Under the pieces are notes generated by a model. It was not told the origin of the DNA, did not search any database, and worked only from the letters and a program-made list of their open reading frames with translations. 64,000 nucleotides of DNA from Tabrizicola sp. (GTDB lineage: Bacteria > Pseudomonadota > Alphaproteobacteria > Rhodobacterales > Rhodobacteraceae). The DNA is taken from the NCBI RefSeq assembly GCF_016793705.1, contig NZ_JAEULO010000049.1, positions 42,686 through 106,685 of the forward strand, written 5' to 3'. This document shows, piece by piece, positions 36,491 through 46,067 of the stretch. Every line of letters begins with the position of its first letter. Within the stretch, counting starts at the first letter, position 1. A program made the position numbers and the translations under genes.

Positions 36491-37147
36491 ATGACCCGCA
36501 TGCTTCCCAAGCTGCTTGCAGCCTCCGCCCTCCTCGCACTGACCGCCTGCGGCGAGACCTCGACAAGCTGGGACCGCGAACTTGGTTCCGAAGTCGACAA
36601 GGGCCAGTTCGGCAACGCCACGATGAACAACACGCTCATCCAGACGGGCGAGATGTCCTACACCGTGGCGCTTGCCGAGCGCTTCGCGGCCGAGGTTCCC
36701 GACACGATCAACTTCGCCTTCAACAGCTCCGAGCTCTCGGACGAGGCGCGTGCGATCCTGCAAAAACAGGCGAACTTCATCCGCCAGTTCCCCGAGGTTC
36801 GCTTCCGCGTCTTCGGCCATACCGACAAGGTCGGCTCGAACGGCTACAACCAGCGTCTCGGCCTGCGCCGGGCGAAGGCGGCAGTCGCCTACCTGACCTC
36901 GCTCGGCATCAGCCGCTCGCGGCTCGAGGCGGTGGTCTCCTACGGCGAAACCCGGCCGCTTATCGCGACCAACGAGGCCGAAGTCCGCAACCGCCGCACC
37001 GTGACCGAGGTGTCGGGCTTCGTGAAGTCGCATCCGCTGGTGCTGAACGGCAAGTATGCCGCGATCATCTGGCGCGACTACGTCCAGAGCGGTGTCCGCC
37101 CGCACGACGGCAATGCCGCAGACGGCGAGGGCAACGGCGGCGGCTGA
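36491..37147 (+). CDS. OmpA-family lipoprotein of the tad locus
   Basis: A 218-residue protein with lipoprotein signal (LLAASALLALTAC, Cys at about 20) and a peptidoglycan-binding OmpA C-terminal domain (TINFAFNSSELSDEARAILQ, FRVFGHTDKVGSNGYNQRLG, RRAKAAVAYLTSLGI). It sits where CpaD/TadX-type proteins are placed in other tad clusters and may anchor the secretin to the cell wall. It is co-transcribed with cpaC and followed by a terminator. Confidence 0.9.
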   Translation: MTRMLPKLLAASALLALTACGETSTSWDRELGSEVDKGQFGNATMNNTLIQTGEMSYTVALAERFAAEVPDTINFAFNSSELSDEARAILQKQANFIRQFPEVRFRVFGHTDKVGSNGYNQRLGLRRAKAAVAYLTSLGISRSRLEAVVSYGETRPLIATNEAEVRNRRTVTEVSGFVKSHPLVLNGKYAAIIWRDYVQSGVRPHDGNAADGEGNGGG

Positions 37148-37169
37148 TCTCCTCTCTCTTGCCAGGACA

Positions 37170-37200
37170 GAGGCCGGGCCCAGTGCCCGGCCTCTTCGTT
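37170..37200 (+). terminator. terminator after the ompA-like gene
   Basis: GAGGCCGGGC, a 5-nt loop, then GCCCGGCCTC (10-bp perfect stem) followed by TTCGTTT. It ends the cpaC-ompA transcript. Confidence 0.8.
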
Positions 37201-37390
37201 TCCATATTCGTGATAATCCCAGAAACAGGCATTTTTAGCCCAATTATCGCCACCATTTTTGAACAAGGTCCGGCCTGTAGGGTAAGTTCAGGGGTCTTTG
37301 GTCCTTGGGTGACACCGGCGCAAGACTTGTGCGGTAACCCGTTGGAAGAACAGTAGATAACGGCCCCGTACCGAAAGGACGCGACGCGAG

Positions 37391-38650
37391 ATGACGAGCA
37401 AAGCCACAGTTCAGAGCGATCCGGCACCGATCCTCGCCTGCACCATTTCCCGTGACGTGCAGCGATTCGACCTGCTCATCGACGACATGGAGCAGGAGCT
37501 GGGCGAAGCCTGGGGCGACCTGAACTTCGAGGATGCTCTCGTCTTCCTCAAGCAGCCCGACAGCACCGGGATGCAGTTCGTCGCCATCGCCGTCGACAGC
37601 GAGGATGAATCCGAACTGTCGAAGATGAACGACGTGATCAAGGCGGCGAAAGCCAAGAAGATCAAGGTTCTGCTGATCGCCAACCAGGTCAGCCCCTCGG
37701 TCCTGCACCAGATGCTGAAGCTCGGGGCCGATGACTTCGTGCCCTATCCCCTGCCCGAGGGTGCGCTGCACGATGCGATTGAGCGGCTGCGCAAGCCCGC
37801 CCCGGTCATGCCAGAAGGCTATGACCCGGAAACCGGCGCCTTCAATCCGGTCTTCAAGCCCAAGGGCGACCGCAACGGCGTCATCCTGCCGGTGCATGGC
37901 ATGGCCGGCGGCGTCGGCGCCACCACCTTTGCCGCCAACCTCGCCTGGGAGCTGGCGCTTCTGCCGGATACCGAAGGGATGCGCGTCTGCGTCATCGACC
38001 TCGACCTGCAATTCGGCTCTGTGGCCACCTATCTCGACCTGCCGCGCAAGGAAGCGGTGCTGGAAATCCTCACCGACACCGCCTCGATCGACGCGGATTC
38101 GCTGATCAAGTCGATGCTGACCTTCAACGACAAGCTGCATGTCTTCACTGCTCCCTCCGACATGCTTCCCCTGGAGATGGTCTCGCCCGAGGATATCGGC
38201 CGCATCCTCGACACCGCCCAGGCGAACTTCGACTTCGTCATCGTCGACATGCCCTCGACCGTCGTCGCCTGGACCGAGGCCGTGCTGACCCGCTCTCATG
38301 TCTATTTCGCGCTGCTCGAACTGGACCTGCGGTCCGCCCAGAACATCCTGCGCTTCGTCCGCGCGCTCAAGGCAGAGGCTCTGCCGCACGACAAGGTGCG
38401 CTATGTGCTGAACCGCGCGCCGAAATTCACCGACCTCTCTGCCAAGGCCCGCGTCAAGCGCATGGCCGAAAGCCTGGACATCGACATCGAGGTCCAGCTG
38501 CCCGACGGCGGCGAACAGGTGACGCAGGCCAACGATCACGGCCTGCCCATCGCCGAGAGCGCGGGAAAGAACCCGCTGCGCAAGGAACTGCAAAAACTTG
38601 CCAAGTCATTGTATGAAATAAACAAATCGGCAGAAGTTGCCAGAGCCTGA
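37391..38650 (+). CDS. cpaE: CpaE/TadZ pilus localisation ATPase-like protein
   Basis: A 419-residue protein: an N-terminal receiver-like domain at about 15-135 (IKVLLIANQVSPSVLHQMLK, GADDFVPYPLPEGALHDAIE) and a MinD/ParA-like domain at about 160-400 (PVHGMAGGVGATTFAANLAW, VCVIDLDLQFGSVATYLDLP). The Walker A lacks both lysines of the deviant KGGxGK motif, a feature of some TadZ proteins, so ATP hydrolysis is doubtful. TadZ places the Flp machine at the pole. It starts the cpaE-cpaF-tadBC unit and has cpaF 16 nt downstream. Confidence 0.92.
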   Translation: MTSKATVQSDPAPILACTISRDVQRFDLLIDDMEQELGEAWGDLNFEDALVFLKQPDSTGMQFVAIAVDSEDESELSKMNDVIKAAKAKKIKVLLIANQVSPSVLHQMLKLGADDFVPYPLPEGALHDAIERLRKPAPVMPEGYDPETGAFNPVFKPKGDRNGVILPVHGMAGGVGATTFAANLAWELALLPDTEGMRVCVIDLDLQFGSVATYLDLPRKEAVLEILTDTASIDADSLIKSMLTFNDKLHVFTAPSDMLPLEMVSPEDIGRILDTAQANFDFVIVDMPSTVVAWTEAVLTRSHVYFALLELDLRSAQNILRFVRALKAEALPHDKVRYVLNRAPKFTDLSAKARVKRMAESLDIDIEVQLPDGGEQVTQANDHGLPIAESAGKNPLRKELQKLAKSLYEINKSAEVARA

Positions 38651-38666
38651 ACAAGGGGAATGACCA

Positions 38667-40106
38667 GTGTTTAGCCGTTTCAAGAAAGACAGCCCCGGCG
38701 CCCGCCCTGCATCTGGCGCGCCCGCTTCCGCTACGGCCCCGGCCGACAAAGCCGGCTTTACCGGCCGCGCCCAGGCCTCGGCCCCGGTCCAGCAACGCGC
38801 CGCCGCCGAGGTGATTGCCGCCGACAAGGAGAAGAAGCGCAAGGAACGGCTGACCGAGCTGAAGGTCGAGATCCACAAGCGCCTGCTGGAGGACCTGAAC
38901 CTTTCGGCCATCGAATCCGCCACCGAGCAATCCTTGCGTGGCGAGATCGCCGCACTGGCGACCGAGGCGCTGGACGAAATGTCCGTCGCACTGAACAAGG
39001 AAGACCGCCTCGCGCTGACGCAGGAACTCTATGACGAGGTCATGGGCCTTGGCCCGCTGGAGCCCCTGCTGAAGGATGAATCGATCAACGACATCCTGGT
39101 CAACGGCCCGAAGCGCATCTTCGTCGAACGCGCGGGCAAGCTGGAGCTGTCCGACGTCACCTTCCGCGACGAACGCCACCTCCTCCGGATCATCGACAAG
39201 ATCGTCTCCGCCGTGGGCCGCCGCGTCGATGAATCGAACCCCTATTGCGACGCCCGTCTTCAGGACGGCAGCCGTTTCAACTGCATGATCCCGCCGATCG
39301 CGGTGGATGGCTCGCTGGTGTCGATCCGGAAATTCAAGAAGGACAAGCTTCGCATCGAGGACCTGGTCCGCTTCGGTGCCTTCACCGAGGAAATGGCCGC
39401 CTATCTCCAGGCCGCCGTCTCCTGCCGCCTCAACATCATCGTTTCCGGCGGTACGGGTTCCGGTAAGACGACCACGCTCAACGCGCTGTCGTCCTTCATC
39501 GACAACCACGAACGCGTGCTGACCATCGAGGACACCGCCGAACTCCAGCTCCAGCAGGTCCATGTCGGCCGGATGGAAAGCCGCCCGGCGAACGTCGAGG
39601 GCAAGGGCGCCGTCACCCAGCGCGACTGCCTGCGCAACGCGCTGCGGATGCGTCCCGACCGCATCATCGTCGGGGAAACCCGGGGTGAGGAGGTCATCGA
39701 CATGCTCCAGGCCATGAACACCGGCCACGACGGCTCGATGACGACGATCCACGCCAACAACCCGCGCGACGCGATCAGCCGTCTGGAGAACATGGTCGCC
39801 ATGGCCGGGATCGAGATGCCGCTGAAGGCGGTCCGCAGCCAGATCGCATCGGCGGTGAACCTGATGGTCCAGGCCAGCCGCTTGCAGGACGGGACCCGCC
39901 GCATGACTTCCGTGACCGAGATCACCGGGATGGAGGGCGAGGTCATCTCGATGCAGGAGGTGTTCCGCTTCGAACGCCTCGGCGTCGAGCCTTCGGGCAA
40001 GATCATCGGCCGTTTCAACGCGACCGGGATCCGCTCGACCTATTCCGACCGCTTCCGCCAATGGGGCTTCGACCTGCCCGCCTCGATCTACGAACCGATC
40101 GTCTGA
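38667..40106 (+). CDS. cpaF: CpaF/TadA type II/IV secretion ATPase
   Basis: A 479-residue hexameric ATPase that powers Flp pilus assembly. It has an N-terminal disordered segment rich in Ala/Pro (about 1-55), a CpaF N-domain, Walker [10 protein letters not shown], Walker B region [16 protein letters not shown] (with the Asp/His boxes TIEDTAELQ and [14 protein letters not shown]). The start is GTG at 38667 with AAGGGG upstream, directly after cpaE. tadB follows 5 nt after the stop. Confidence 0.95.
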   Translation: MFSRFKKDSPGARPASGAPASATAPADKAGFTGRAQASAPVQQRAAAEVIAADKEKKRKERLTELKVEIHKRLLEDLNLSAIESATEQSLRGEIAALATEALDEMSVALNKEDRLALTQELYDEVMGLGPLEPLLKDESINDILVNGPKRIFVERAGKLELSDVTFRDERHLLRIIDKIVSAVGRRVDESNPYCDARLQDGSRFNCMIPPIAVDGSLVSIRKFKKDKLRIEDLVRFGAFTEEMAAYLQAAVSCRLNIIVSGGTGSGKTTTLNALSSFIDNHERVLTIEDTAELQLQQVHVGRMESRPANVEGKGAVTQRDCLRNALRMRPDRIIVGETRGEEVIDMLQAMNTGHDGSMTTIHANNPRDAISRLENMVAMAGIEMPLKAVRSQIASAVNLMVQASRLQDGTRRMTSVTEITGMEGEVISMQEVFRFERLGVEPSGKIIGRFNATGIRSTYSDRFRQWGFDLPASIYEPIV

Positions 40107-40111
40107 CCGCC

Positions 40112-41080
40112 ATGCAGATCAGCACCGCCCCCCTCATCTACCTCATGATCTTCGTTGCGGTCGTCGTGATCGTCAACGGCATCTATCTGATCGTGTTCGG
40201 GAAATCCATCAGCCTGAACTCGAAGGTCAGCCGGCGCCTGTCGCTGCTGGAAAAGAACGCGAACCGCGAACAGGTGCTCGAACAACTCCGCAAGGAGATG
40301 AACCAGCACCTGACCGCGAAGAACATTCCGCTCTATTCCATGCTGGCCAAGAAGGCGCAGCGGGCGAACATCGCCTTCTCGCCCCAGGCGCTGATCGGGA
40401 TCATGGCGCTTTTGTCGGTCTTCGCCTTCCTGATGCTCTCGGTCTTCACCGCGGCCGATCTGGGTCTCCGCATCGTGCTCGGCATCGCCATGGGCGTCGG
40501 CGGCGTCTTCGTCTGGGTCAACCGCACCGCCAAGCAGCGGATGAGCCTCCTGGAAGAACAGCTCCCCGACTCCATCGAACTGATGGTCCGCTCGCTGCGC
40601 GTCGGCCACCCGTTCTCGACCGCCATCGGTATCGTCGCCAAGGAAATCCCGGACCCGCTCGGCTCGGAATTCGGCGTCATCGCCGACGAGGCAGCCTACG
40701 GTCGCGACGTGGCGGAATCGCTGAAGGCCTTCGCCGAACGGATGGACAGCCAGGACCTGCGCTTCCTCGCCGTCGCCGTCTCGATCCAGCAGCAGTCCGG
40801 CGGCAACCTGGCCGAGATCCTCGAAGGCCTGTCCAAGGTGGTCCGCGCCCGCTTCAAGCTCTTCCGCCGCGTCCGCGCCATCACGGCCGAGGCAAAATGG
40901 TCCGGCATGTTCCTCTCGGGCTTCCCGATCGTCGCGCTGGTCATGATCAACGTCATCCAGCCCGACTACTACGACGAGGTGAAGACGACCTCGGCCTATG
41001 TCCCCGCGGCGCTTTTCGTCGTCACGTTCCTGATCATCAACATCATCTACATGAAGGTGATGACCAACATCAAAGTGTAG
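40112..41080 (+). CDS. tadB: TadB inner-membrane platform protein
   Basis: A 322-residue membrane protein of the GspF/TadB fold: an N-terminal helix (IYLMIFVAVVVIVNGIYLIV), two helices near residues 95-145, the T2SSF domain with LPDSIELMVRSLRVGHPFST and a terminal helix pair (LFVVTFLIINIIYMKV). The ATG at 40112 follows the cpaF stop within 5 nt. Paired with TadC it forms the platform. Confidence 0.94.
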   Translation: MQISTAPLIYLMIFVAVVVIVNGIYLIVFGKSISLNSKVSRRLSLLEKNANREQVLEQLRKEMNQHLTAKNIPLYSMLAKKAQRANIAFSPQALIGIMALLSVFAFLMLSVFTAADLGLRIVLGIAMGVGGVFVWVNRTAKQRMSLLEEQLPDSIELMVRSLRVGHPFSTAIGIVAKEIPDPLGSEFGVIADEAAYGRDVAESLKAFAERMDSQDLRFLAVAVSIQQQSGGNLAEILEGLSKVVRARFKLFRRVRAITAEAKWSGMFLSGFPIVALVMINVIQPDYYDEVKTTSAYVPAALFVVTFLIINIIYMKVMTNIKV

Positions 41081-41087
41081 GTCGACC

Positions 41088-42071
41088 ATGAGCTTCTTTT
41101 CCGATTTCCTCACCGGGCTGACCGACCGCTTCGGCCCAATGGCACCGCTCCTCGGCGTCGGCCTGCTCGGGATGCTGCTGATCCTTCTGGCCCTGCCGGT
41201 GGTGATGAAACGGCAGCGCGACCGTTTCCGCGAGTTGAAGGACCAGGTTCCCAATACCGGCAGCGAAAAGAAGCGCGCGCTGCGCAAGACGGAAAAGGTC
41301 GACAAACTTGAAAAGTTCGCCCACTTCCTGGAACCCCAGAAGAAGGAAGAACTGTCGGCCGCCAAGCTCAACATGCTGCGGGCCGGCTACACCGGCAAGA
41401 ACTCGGTCAGGATGTTCCACGCCATCCAGTTCTTGCTGGCGACCTTGTTCCTCATCGCTGGGCTGATCTTCGCGCTCGTGAAGTCCTTCTCGCAGGAGAT
41501 GTCGATGACCGACCTCCTCCTGTACAGCCTCCTGCCCTGCGCCATCGGCTACTATCTCCCGCGCTACTGGGTGAACAAACGCGTCAACCAGCGCCAGACC
41601 GAGATCATCCAGGGCTTCCCCGATGCGCTCGACCTGATGCTCGTCTGCGTCGAGGCCGGTCAGTCGCTGGACCAGTCGATCATCCGCGTCGGCAAGGAAA
41701 GCCGTGTCGGCTATCCCGCCCTCGCCGATGAATTCGATATGGTCGCGCAAGAGGTCAAGGCCGGCAAGGAACGGATTTCGGTCCTCAAGGACATGGCCGA
41801 GAGGGTGGGCGTGCCCGACGTCGCGTCCTTCGTGACCACGATCATCCAGTCCGCGACCTTCGGCACCTCGGTCGCCGACGCGCTCCGGGTCTATTCCGCA
41901 GACATGCGCGACAAGCGCATCATGCGCGCGGAAGAGAAGGCCAACATGTTGCCGACGAAACTCACCCTCGGCACTATGCTGTTTACAGTTCCGCCCCTTC
42001 TGGTCATTCTCATCGGGCCGTCCATCTACGGCATGGTGACAATGCTGGGCCAGCTTGCAAGCGGCCTCTGA
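41088..42071 (+). CDS. tadC: TadC inner-membrane platform protein
   Basis: A 327-residue GspF-fold protein: N-terminal helix (LLGVGLLGMLLILLALPVVM), central pair near 105-155, QGFPDALDLMLVCVEAGQSL and the terminal helix region TKLTLGTMLFTVPPLLVILI. It lies 7 nt after tadB, and the TPR gene follows 19 nt after its stop. Confidence 0.94.
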   Translation: MSFFSDFLTGLTDRFGPMAPLLGVGLLGMLLILLALPVVMKRQRDRFRELKDQVPNTGSEKKRALRKTEKVDKLEKFAHFLEPQKKEELSAAKLNMLRAGYTGKNSVRMFHAIQFLLATLFLIAGLIFALVKSFSQEMSMTDLLLYSLLPCAIGYYLPRYWVNKRVNQRQTEIIQGFPDALDLMLVCVEAGQSLDQSIIRVGKESRVGYPALADEFDMVAQEVKAGKERISVLKDMAERVGVPDVASFVTTIIQSATFGTSVADALRVYSADMRDKRIMRAEEKANMLPTKLTLGTMLFTVPPLLVILIGPSIYGMVTMLGQLASGL

Positions 42072-42090
42072 GGTTCGAACAGGGTGTGAC

Positions 42091-42648
42091 TTGCGCCAAG
42101 CGGCGATGTTGACCGTCTGCACTGCTCTGCTGGTCGGCTGTACGCCGACCAGTGGCGTTTCCAGGAATTCCCCCTACGGCATCGACGCGAAAGGTCACGG
42201 GGTCGACGGCATGACCGTTGGCCACCGGCTCATGGAAGCGGGCGAGCCCGAGCTTGCGCTCAAGGCATATCTGCGCGGCGCGGGAGAGGTCGGCATCAAC
42301 GCCGACGTGCTCTCGTCCATCGGTTCGGCCAACCTGGCGCTCGGGCGCCTCGGCCAGGCCGAGAAGCTCCTCCGCCGCGCGCTGGAGCTTGATCCGAATT
42401 TCGTCCCCGCCTTGAACAACCTGGGCGTCACGCTGATGGAGCAGGACAATTACGGCGAGGCCCGCGTGATGTTCCAGAAGGCCTTCGCGCTGGATAGTGG
42501 CGAAACGGACTCGATCCGCGAAAATCTGATGCTCGCTATCGCGAAAAGCGAAGCGAGTGTGTATGATCCAACCCAAGAACAAGAAACAGGCGGGTTCCGT
42601 CTCGTCCGGCAGGAAAAGGGCAAGTTCGTCCTTCTCTCCGATCTCTAG
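42091..42648 (+). CDS. tadD: TadD-like TPR lipoprotein
   Basis: A 185-residue protein with a lipoprotein signal (AAMLTVCTALLVGC, Cys at 17) and tetratricopeptide repeats (ALGRLGQAEKLLRRALELDP, then FVPALNNLGVTLMEQDNYGE). The TTG at 42091 is taken as the start because AGGGTG lies upstream and it supplies an Arg before the hydrophobic core; ATG at 42106 is the alternative. TadD is thought to be a pilotin/assembly factor for the tad secretin. Confidence 0.83.
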   Translation: MRQAAMLTVCTALLVGCTPTSGVSRNSPYGIDAKGHGVDGMTVGHRLMEAGEPELALKAYLRGAGEVGINADVLSSIGSANLALGRLGQAEKLLRRALELDPNFVPALNNLGVTLMEQDNYGEARVMFQKAFALDSGETDSIRENLMLAIAKSEASVYDPTQEQETGGFRLVRQEKGKFVLLSDL

Positions 42649-42700
42649 GCGGAGACGCGCCCAGTCAAGCTACGGGCAGTCAATAAAAAGGACGCTGAAG

Positions 42701-43558
42701 ATGCGCCATCCGGTTTCCCTCATGCTGTGCCTTGGCGGCGCAGTGATTTTGTCGGCCTGTCAGAACAGCTCTGACGCCCAGGTGCAAAGGGCCCTCAAGG
42801 ACGTCAACGTCATCGACGAATCCAATCTCAACGACGTGATGCTCTCGGTCGCCGACCCGAACGAGGCGGTGGAGTATTTCACCCGCACGCTGCAACAGAA
42901 CCCCGACCGCATCGACGTGATGCGCGGGCTGGCCCGCTCGCTGATCCGGGCGCAGAAGACCACCGAATCCGCCCAGGTCTGGCGCAACGTCGTGGCCCAT
43001 CCCGAATCCACGCCGGAAGACCGCGTGATGCTGGCCGATGCATTGATCCGGTCGAACCTGTGGGGCGAGGCCAAGGCCGAGCTGAACCAGATTCCGCCGA
43101 CCCACGAAAGCTTCGACCGCTACCGTCTGGAAGCGATGGTCGCGGACAGTGACAAGAACTGGAAGAAGGCCGACAGCTTCTATGAAACCGCCGTCGGACT
43201 GACCACCACCCCGGCCAGCACATTGAACAACTGGGGCTTCTCCAAGCTGACCCGCGGCGACAAGCAGGGCGCCGAAAAGCTGTTCATCGAGGCGCTGACC
43301 TATGATCCGCAGCTTTTCACCGCCAAGAACAACCTGGTCCTCGCCCGGGCAGCGCAGCGCAAATATGACCTGCCGGTCGTCAAGATGACCCAGACCGAAC
43401 GGGCCGAGCTCCTGTATTCCATGGCTCTCGCCGCAATCAAGCAAGGCGACGTCACGGTTGGCAAAGGTCTTCTGAACCAGGCGATCGAGACCCATCCCAA
43501 ATATTTCGAAGCCGCCGTGCGCAGCCTTGAAGCCCTTGATGCCAATGTGAAGACCTGA
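42701..43558 (+). CDS. TPR-repeat lipoprotein of the tad locus
   Basis: A 285-residue protein with a lipobox (CLGGAVILSAC, Cys at 19) and several TPR units (DPNEAVEYFTRTLQQNPDRI, STLNNWGFSKLTRGDKQGAE, LFIEALTYDPQLFTAKNNLV). It is a second TadD-type protein. The ATG at 42701 follows AAAAAGGAC. Its TGA overlaps the ATG of the prepilin peptidase gene (TGATG). Confidence 0.88.
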   Translation: MRHPVSLMLCLGGAVILSACQNSSDAQVQRALKDVNVIDESNLNDVMLSVADPNEAVEYFTRTLQQNPDRIDVMRGLARSLIRAQKTTESAQVWRNVVAHPESTPEDRVMLADALIRSNLWGEAKAELNQIPPTHESFDRYRLEAMVADSDKNWKKADSFYETAVGLTTTPASTLNNWGFSKLTRGDKQGAEKLFIEALTYDPQLFTAKNNLVLARAAQRKYDLPVVKMTQTERAELLYSMALAAIKQGDVTVGKGLLNQAIETHPKYFEAAVRSLEALDANVKT

Positions 43559-44055
43559 TGCTTGAACCGACCGATGCGATGATCCTTCTGGTTCCGGTGC
43601 TGCCCATTGCGATATGGGCGGCCTGGTCCGACCTGAAGGCGATGAAGATCCCGAACGCCTCCGTGCTTGCCATGGCTGCCGTCTGGCCGCTTCTAGGCTG
43701 GTTTGTGGTACCCACCTGGGCGCTGTGGTTCTGGGGCTTCGCGCTGATGGCCGTGGTCTTCGTGGCCGGCTTCCTTCTGTATCTGACCGGCACCTTCGGG
43801 GCGGGCGACGCCAAGTTCGCCGCCGCGATGGCGGGACTCTTCGTCGGCGGGGACATCGGTGAAATCCTGCTGATCACCTTCGTCTGCATGGTCGGTGCGC
43901 TGTTCCTGCACCGCCTCCTGCGCAGCCTGCCCTTCGTGCGGAATGCGACGCCCGACTGGGAAAGCTGGACCCGGCGGCGCTACTTCCCCTTCGGCCTGGC
44001 GCTTTCGGCAATCGTGGTCTTCTACCTTCTTGCCGCCATCTGGCCACAGGGCTGA
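43558..44055 (+). CDS. tadV: A24-family prepilin peptidase (TadV/CpaA)
   Basis: A 165-residue integral membrane aspartyl protease lacking the N-terminal methylase domain of PilD. The two catalytic Asp are in AAWSDLKAMKIPN (near 24) and TGTFGAGDAKF (GxGD, near 84). It should process both Flp prepilins at their GAVTVDW site. Translation is coupled to the upstream TPR gene through a 1-nt overlap. Confidence 0.93.
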   Translation: MLEPTDAMILLVPVLPIAIWAAWSDLKAMKIPNASVLAMAAVWPLLGWFVVPTWALWFWGFALMAVVFVAGFLLYLTGTFGAGDAKFAAAMAGLFVGGDIGEILLITFVCMVGALFLHRLLRSLPFVRNATPDWESWTRRRYFPFGLALSAIVVFYLLAAIWPQG

Positions 44056-44118
44056 CACAAGTTACGTTTACGACTCAAATCAAAGCCCTTCGCCGCGATT
44101 GTCCACGGAGCTTGTGAA

Positions 44119-45447
44119 ATGAACGCTGAAGCCCCGGTTTCCCCCCCTGTTTCCGGGGTTCAACCGCCCCCGTCGCCCCGTTCGCTGGCCGATACGGGGC
44201 TGTCGACCATCATGATGCGCGACATCTTCCTGAAAACGATGTTCCGCACCAACCAGGACCAGGTCTCGGTCCTGTCCAGGTCGATCTGTCTGCCCGTGCC
44301 GCTGACGCAGGAACTGATGGACCTCTGCCGCACGCAGAAGCTCGTCACCGCGACCGGCACCATGCACGCCACCGCCGGCAACGAGATGGGCTATGAACTG
44401 ACCGACGCCGGCAAGGCCCGCGCGCTGGATTCGCTCTCGCAGTCGGAATACTACGGCGCGATGCCGGTGCCGCTCGACCATTACCAGGTGCAGATCAAGC
44501 GCCAGTCCGTCCGTGACATCCGCCTGAACCGCGAACAGCTCCTCTCCGGCATGGGCCACCTGATCCTGCCGCCCGACCTGATCGACAACCTCGGCCCCGC
44601 CGTGACCTCGGGCCGCTCGATCCTCTTGTACGGCCCGCCCGGAAACGGCAAGTCCTCGATCAGCCACGGCATCCGTGCCGCCCTCGGCGACAAGGTCTAT
44701 GTCCCCCGCGCCATCGAATATTCCGGCCAGATCATCTCGGTCTACGACCCGATCGTCCATTCCGCCGCCGAGGCCGCCGTCGACGACCCGAACTCGCTGC
44801 GCCGCACCTCGAACCGCTTCGACAACCGCTACGTCTATTGCGAGCGTCCCTCGGTGATCACCGGCGGCGAACTGTCGCTCGACATGCTCGATCTCAACTA
44901 CAACCCGACCGCCCGCACCTACCAGGCGCCCCTGCAGCTCAAGGCCACCGGCGGCATCTTCATCATCGACGACCTTGGCCGCCAGCAGGAACCGCCACAG
45001 AAGATCGTCAACCGCTGGATCGTGCCCTTGGAGGAATCTCGCGACATTCTCGCCCTGCAATCCGGCGAGAAATTCACCGTCCCCTTCGACACGCTGGTCA
45101 TCTTCTCGACCAACTTCCACCCGAACCAGATCTTCGACGGCGCCGCCCTGCGCCGGATCTTCTTCAAGATCAAGATCGACGGGCCAAGCCAGGAGAACTT
45201 CCTGAAGATCTTCGCCATGGTCGCGCGCAAGAAGAAGATGCCGCTGGACGAAACCGCGCTGATGCACCTGATGAAGGTCAAGTTCCCGACCATCGCCAAC
45301 AACTACGCGAACTACCAGCCGATCTTCCTGATCGACCAGATGATCGCGGTCTGCGAGTTCGAGAACATCCCCTACCAGATGACCCCCGAACTGATCGACC
45401 GCGCCTGGGGCAACATGTTCGTTCGCCAGGAAGAAATCGCGCACTGA
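44119..45447 (+). CDS. AAA+ ATPase associated with the tad locus
   Basis: A 442-residue cytoplasmic ATPase: a Pro-rich N-terminus, then an alpha/beta region (about 40-150) and an AAA+ core with Walker A YGPPGNGKSS near residue 175, Walker B GGIFIIDDLGRQ, sensor-1 LVIFSTNFHPN and arginine-finger candidate ALRRIFFKIK. No fixed function is known to me. It lies 63 bp after tadV and before the locus terminator, so it may regulate or assist the pilus. Its neighbour relation could also be accidental. Confidence 0.85.
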   Translation: MNAEAPVSPPVSGVQPPPSPRSLADTGLSTIMMRDIFLKTMFRTNQDQVSVLSRSICLPVPLTQELMDLCRTQKLVTATGTMHATAGNEMGYELTDAGKARALDSLSQSEYYGAMPVPLDHYQVQIKRQSVRDIRLNREQLLSGMGHLILPPDLIDNLGPAVTSGRSILLYGPPGNGKSSISHGIRAALGDKVYVPRAIEYSGQIISVYDPIVHSAAEAAVDDPNSLRRTSNRFDNRYVYCERPSVITGGELSLDMLDLNYNPTARTYQAPLQLKATGGIFIIDDLGRQQEPPQKIVNRWIVPLEESRDILALQSGEKFTVPFDTLVIFSTNFHPNQIFDGAALRRIFFKIKIDGPSQENFLKIFAMVARKKKMPLDETALMHLMKVKFPTIANNYANYQPIFLIDQMIAVCEFENIPYQMTPELIDRAWGNMFVRQEEIAH

Positions 45448-45478
45448 GAGGCCCAAGTTCCTTAAGCAAGGAATTTGT

Positions 45479-45502
45479 CAAAATTCTTCCTCAAGAATTT
45501 TG
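45479..45502. other. perfect 10-bp palindromic hairpin after the AAA ATPase gene
   Basis: CAAAATTCTT-CCTC-AAGAATTTTG is a perfect AT-rich hairpin that abuts the GC-rich terminator stem. It could act as part of a tandem or bidirectional terminator or as a protein-binding dyad. Confidence 0.6.
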
Positions 45503-45532
45503 GGCGTCACGCGAAAACCGTGACGCCCTTTT
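45502..45532 (+). terminator. terminator of the tad locus, overlapping the 3' end of fau
   Basis: GGGCGTCACG, 7-nt loop, CGTGACGCCC and then TTTT. The left arm covers the stop codon and the right arm the last codons of the convergent fau gene, so the same DNA encodes both. Confidence 0.75.
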
Positions 45533-46067
45533 CCGTTACCACCGCATCCAGCCGCTGATCGAACGCATCCGTGGGCACCTCGGCCACCTCCTGCGCCGCA
45601 AAGGCAAACCCCACCGCCAGCACCGGCCCCCGCGACCTGAGCAGCTCCAGCGTCCGGTCGTAGAACCCCCCGCCATAGCCCAGCCGGTAGCCGCGCGCGT
45701 CGAAGGCCAGCATCGGCACGATCATGACCTCCGGCTCCACCCAGGCCCCCTCCTCGGGGATCATCGCCTTGAACGCGCCCTGAACCAGCCTGCACCCCGG
45801 CGACCATTCCCGGAACCGCAGCGGCGAGGCCTTCGCCACAATCACCGGCACCCCCACCGGCCCCTGATGCGCCGCCATCGCCGGCAAGGGGTCGATCTCC
45901 GACCGCATCGGCATGTAGCCTGACAGCGCCTTCCCCCGATGCGGCGCCAGGAAATCCGCGAGTATCTCCGCCGCCTGCCCCTGCCCCCCGGCAAAAGCCT
46001 CCGCCCGCCGCGCAAAGGCCTCGGCCCGCGCCGCCGCCTTGAAATCCTCGGCCTTCCCGTCCGTCAT
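45507..46067 (-). CDS. fau: 5-formyltetrahydrofolate cyclo-ligase
   Basis: A 186-residue enzyme that converts 5-formyl-THF to 5,10-methenyl-THF with ATP. Motifs: the ATP-loop RAEAFARRAEAF-type N-terminus, MPMRSEIDPLPA and the family signature ARGYRLGYGGGFYDRTLE. Its start overlaps the mgtE stop by 4 nt, so translation is coupled. Confidence 0.92.
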   Translation of the reverse strand: MTDGKAEDFKAAARAEAFARRAEAFAGGQGQAAEILADFLAPHRGKALSGYMPMRSEIDPLPAMAAHQGPVGVPVIVAKASPLRFREWSPGCRLVQGAFKAMIPEEGAWVEPEVMIVPMLAFDARGYRLGYGGGFYDRTLELLRSRGPVLAVGFAFAAQEVAEVPTDAFDQRLDAVVTEKGVTVFA

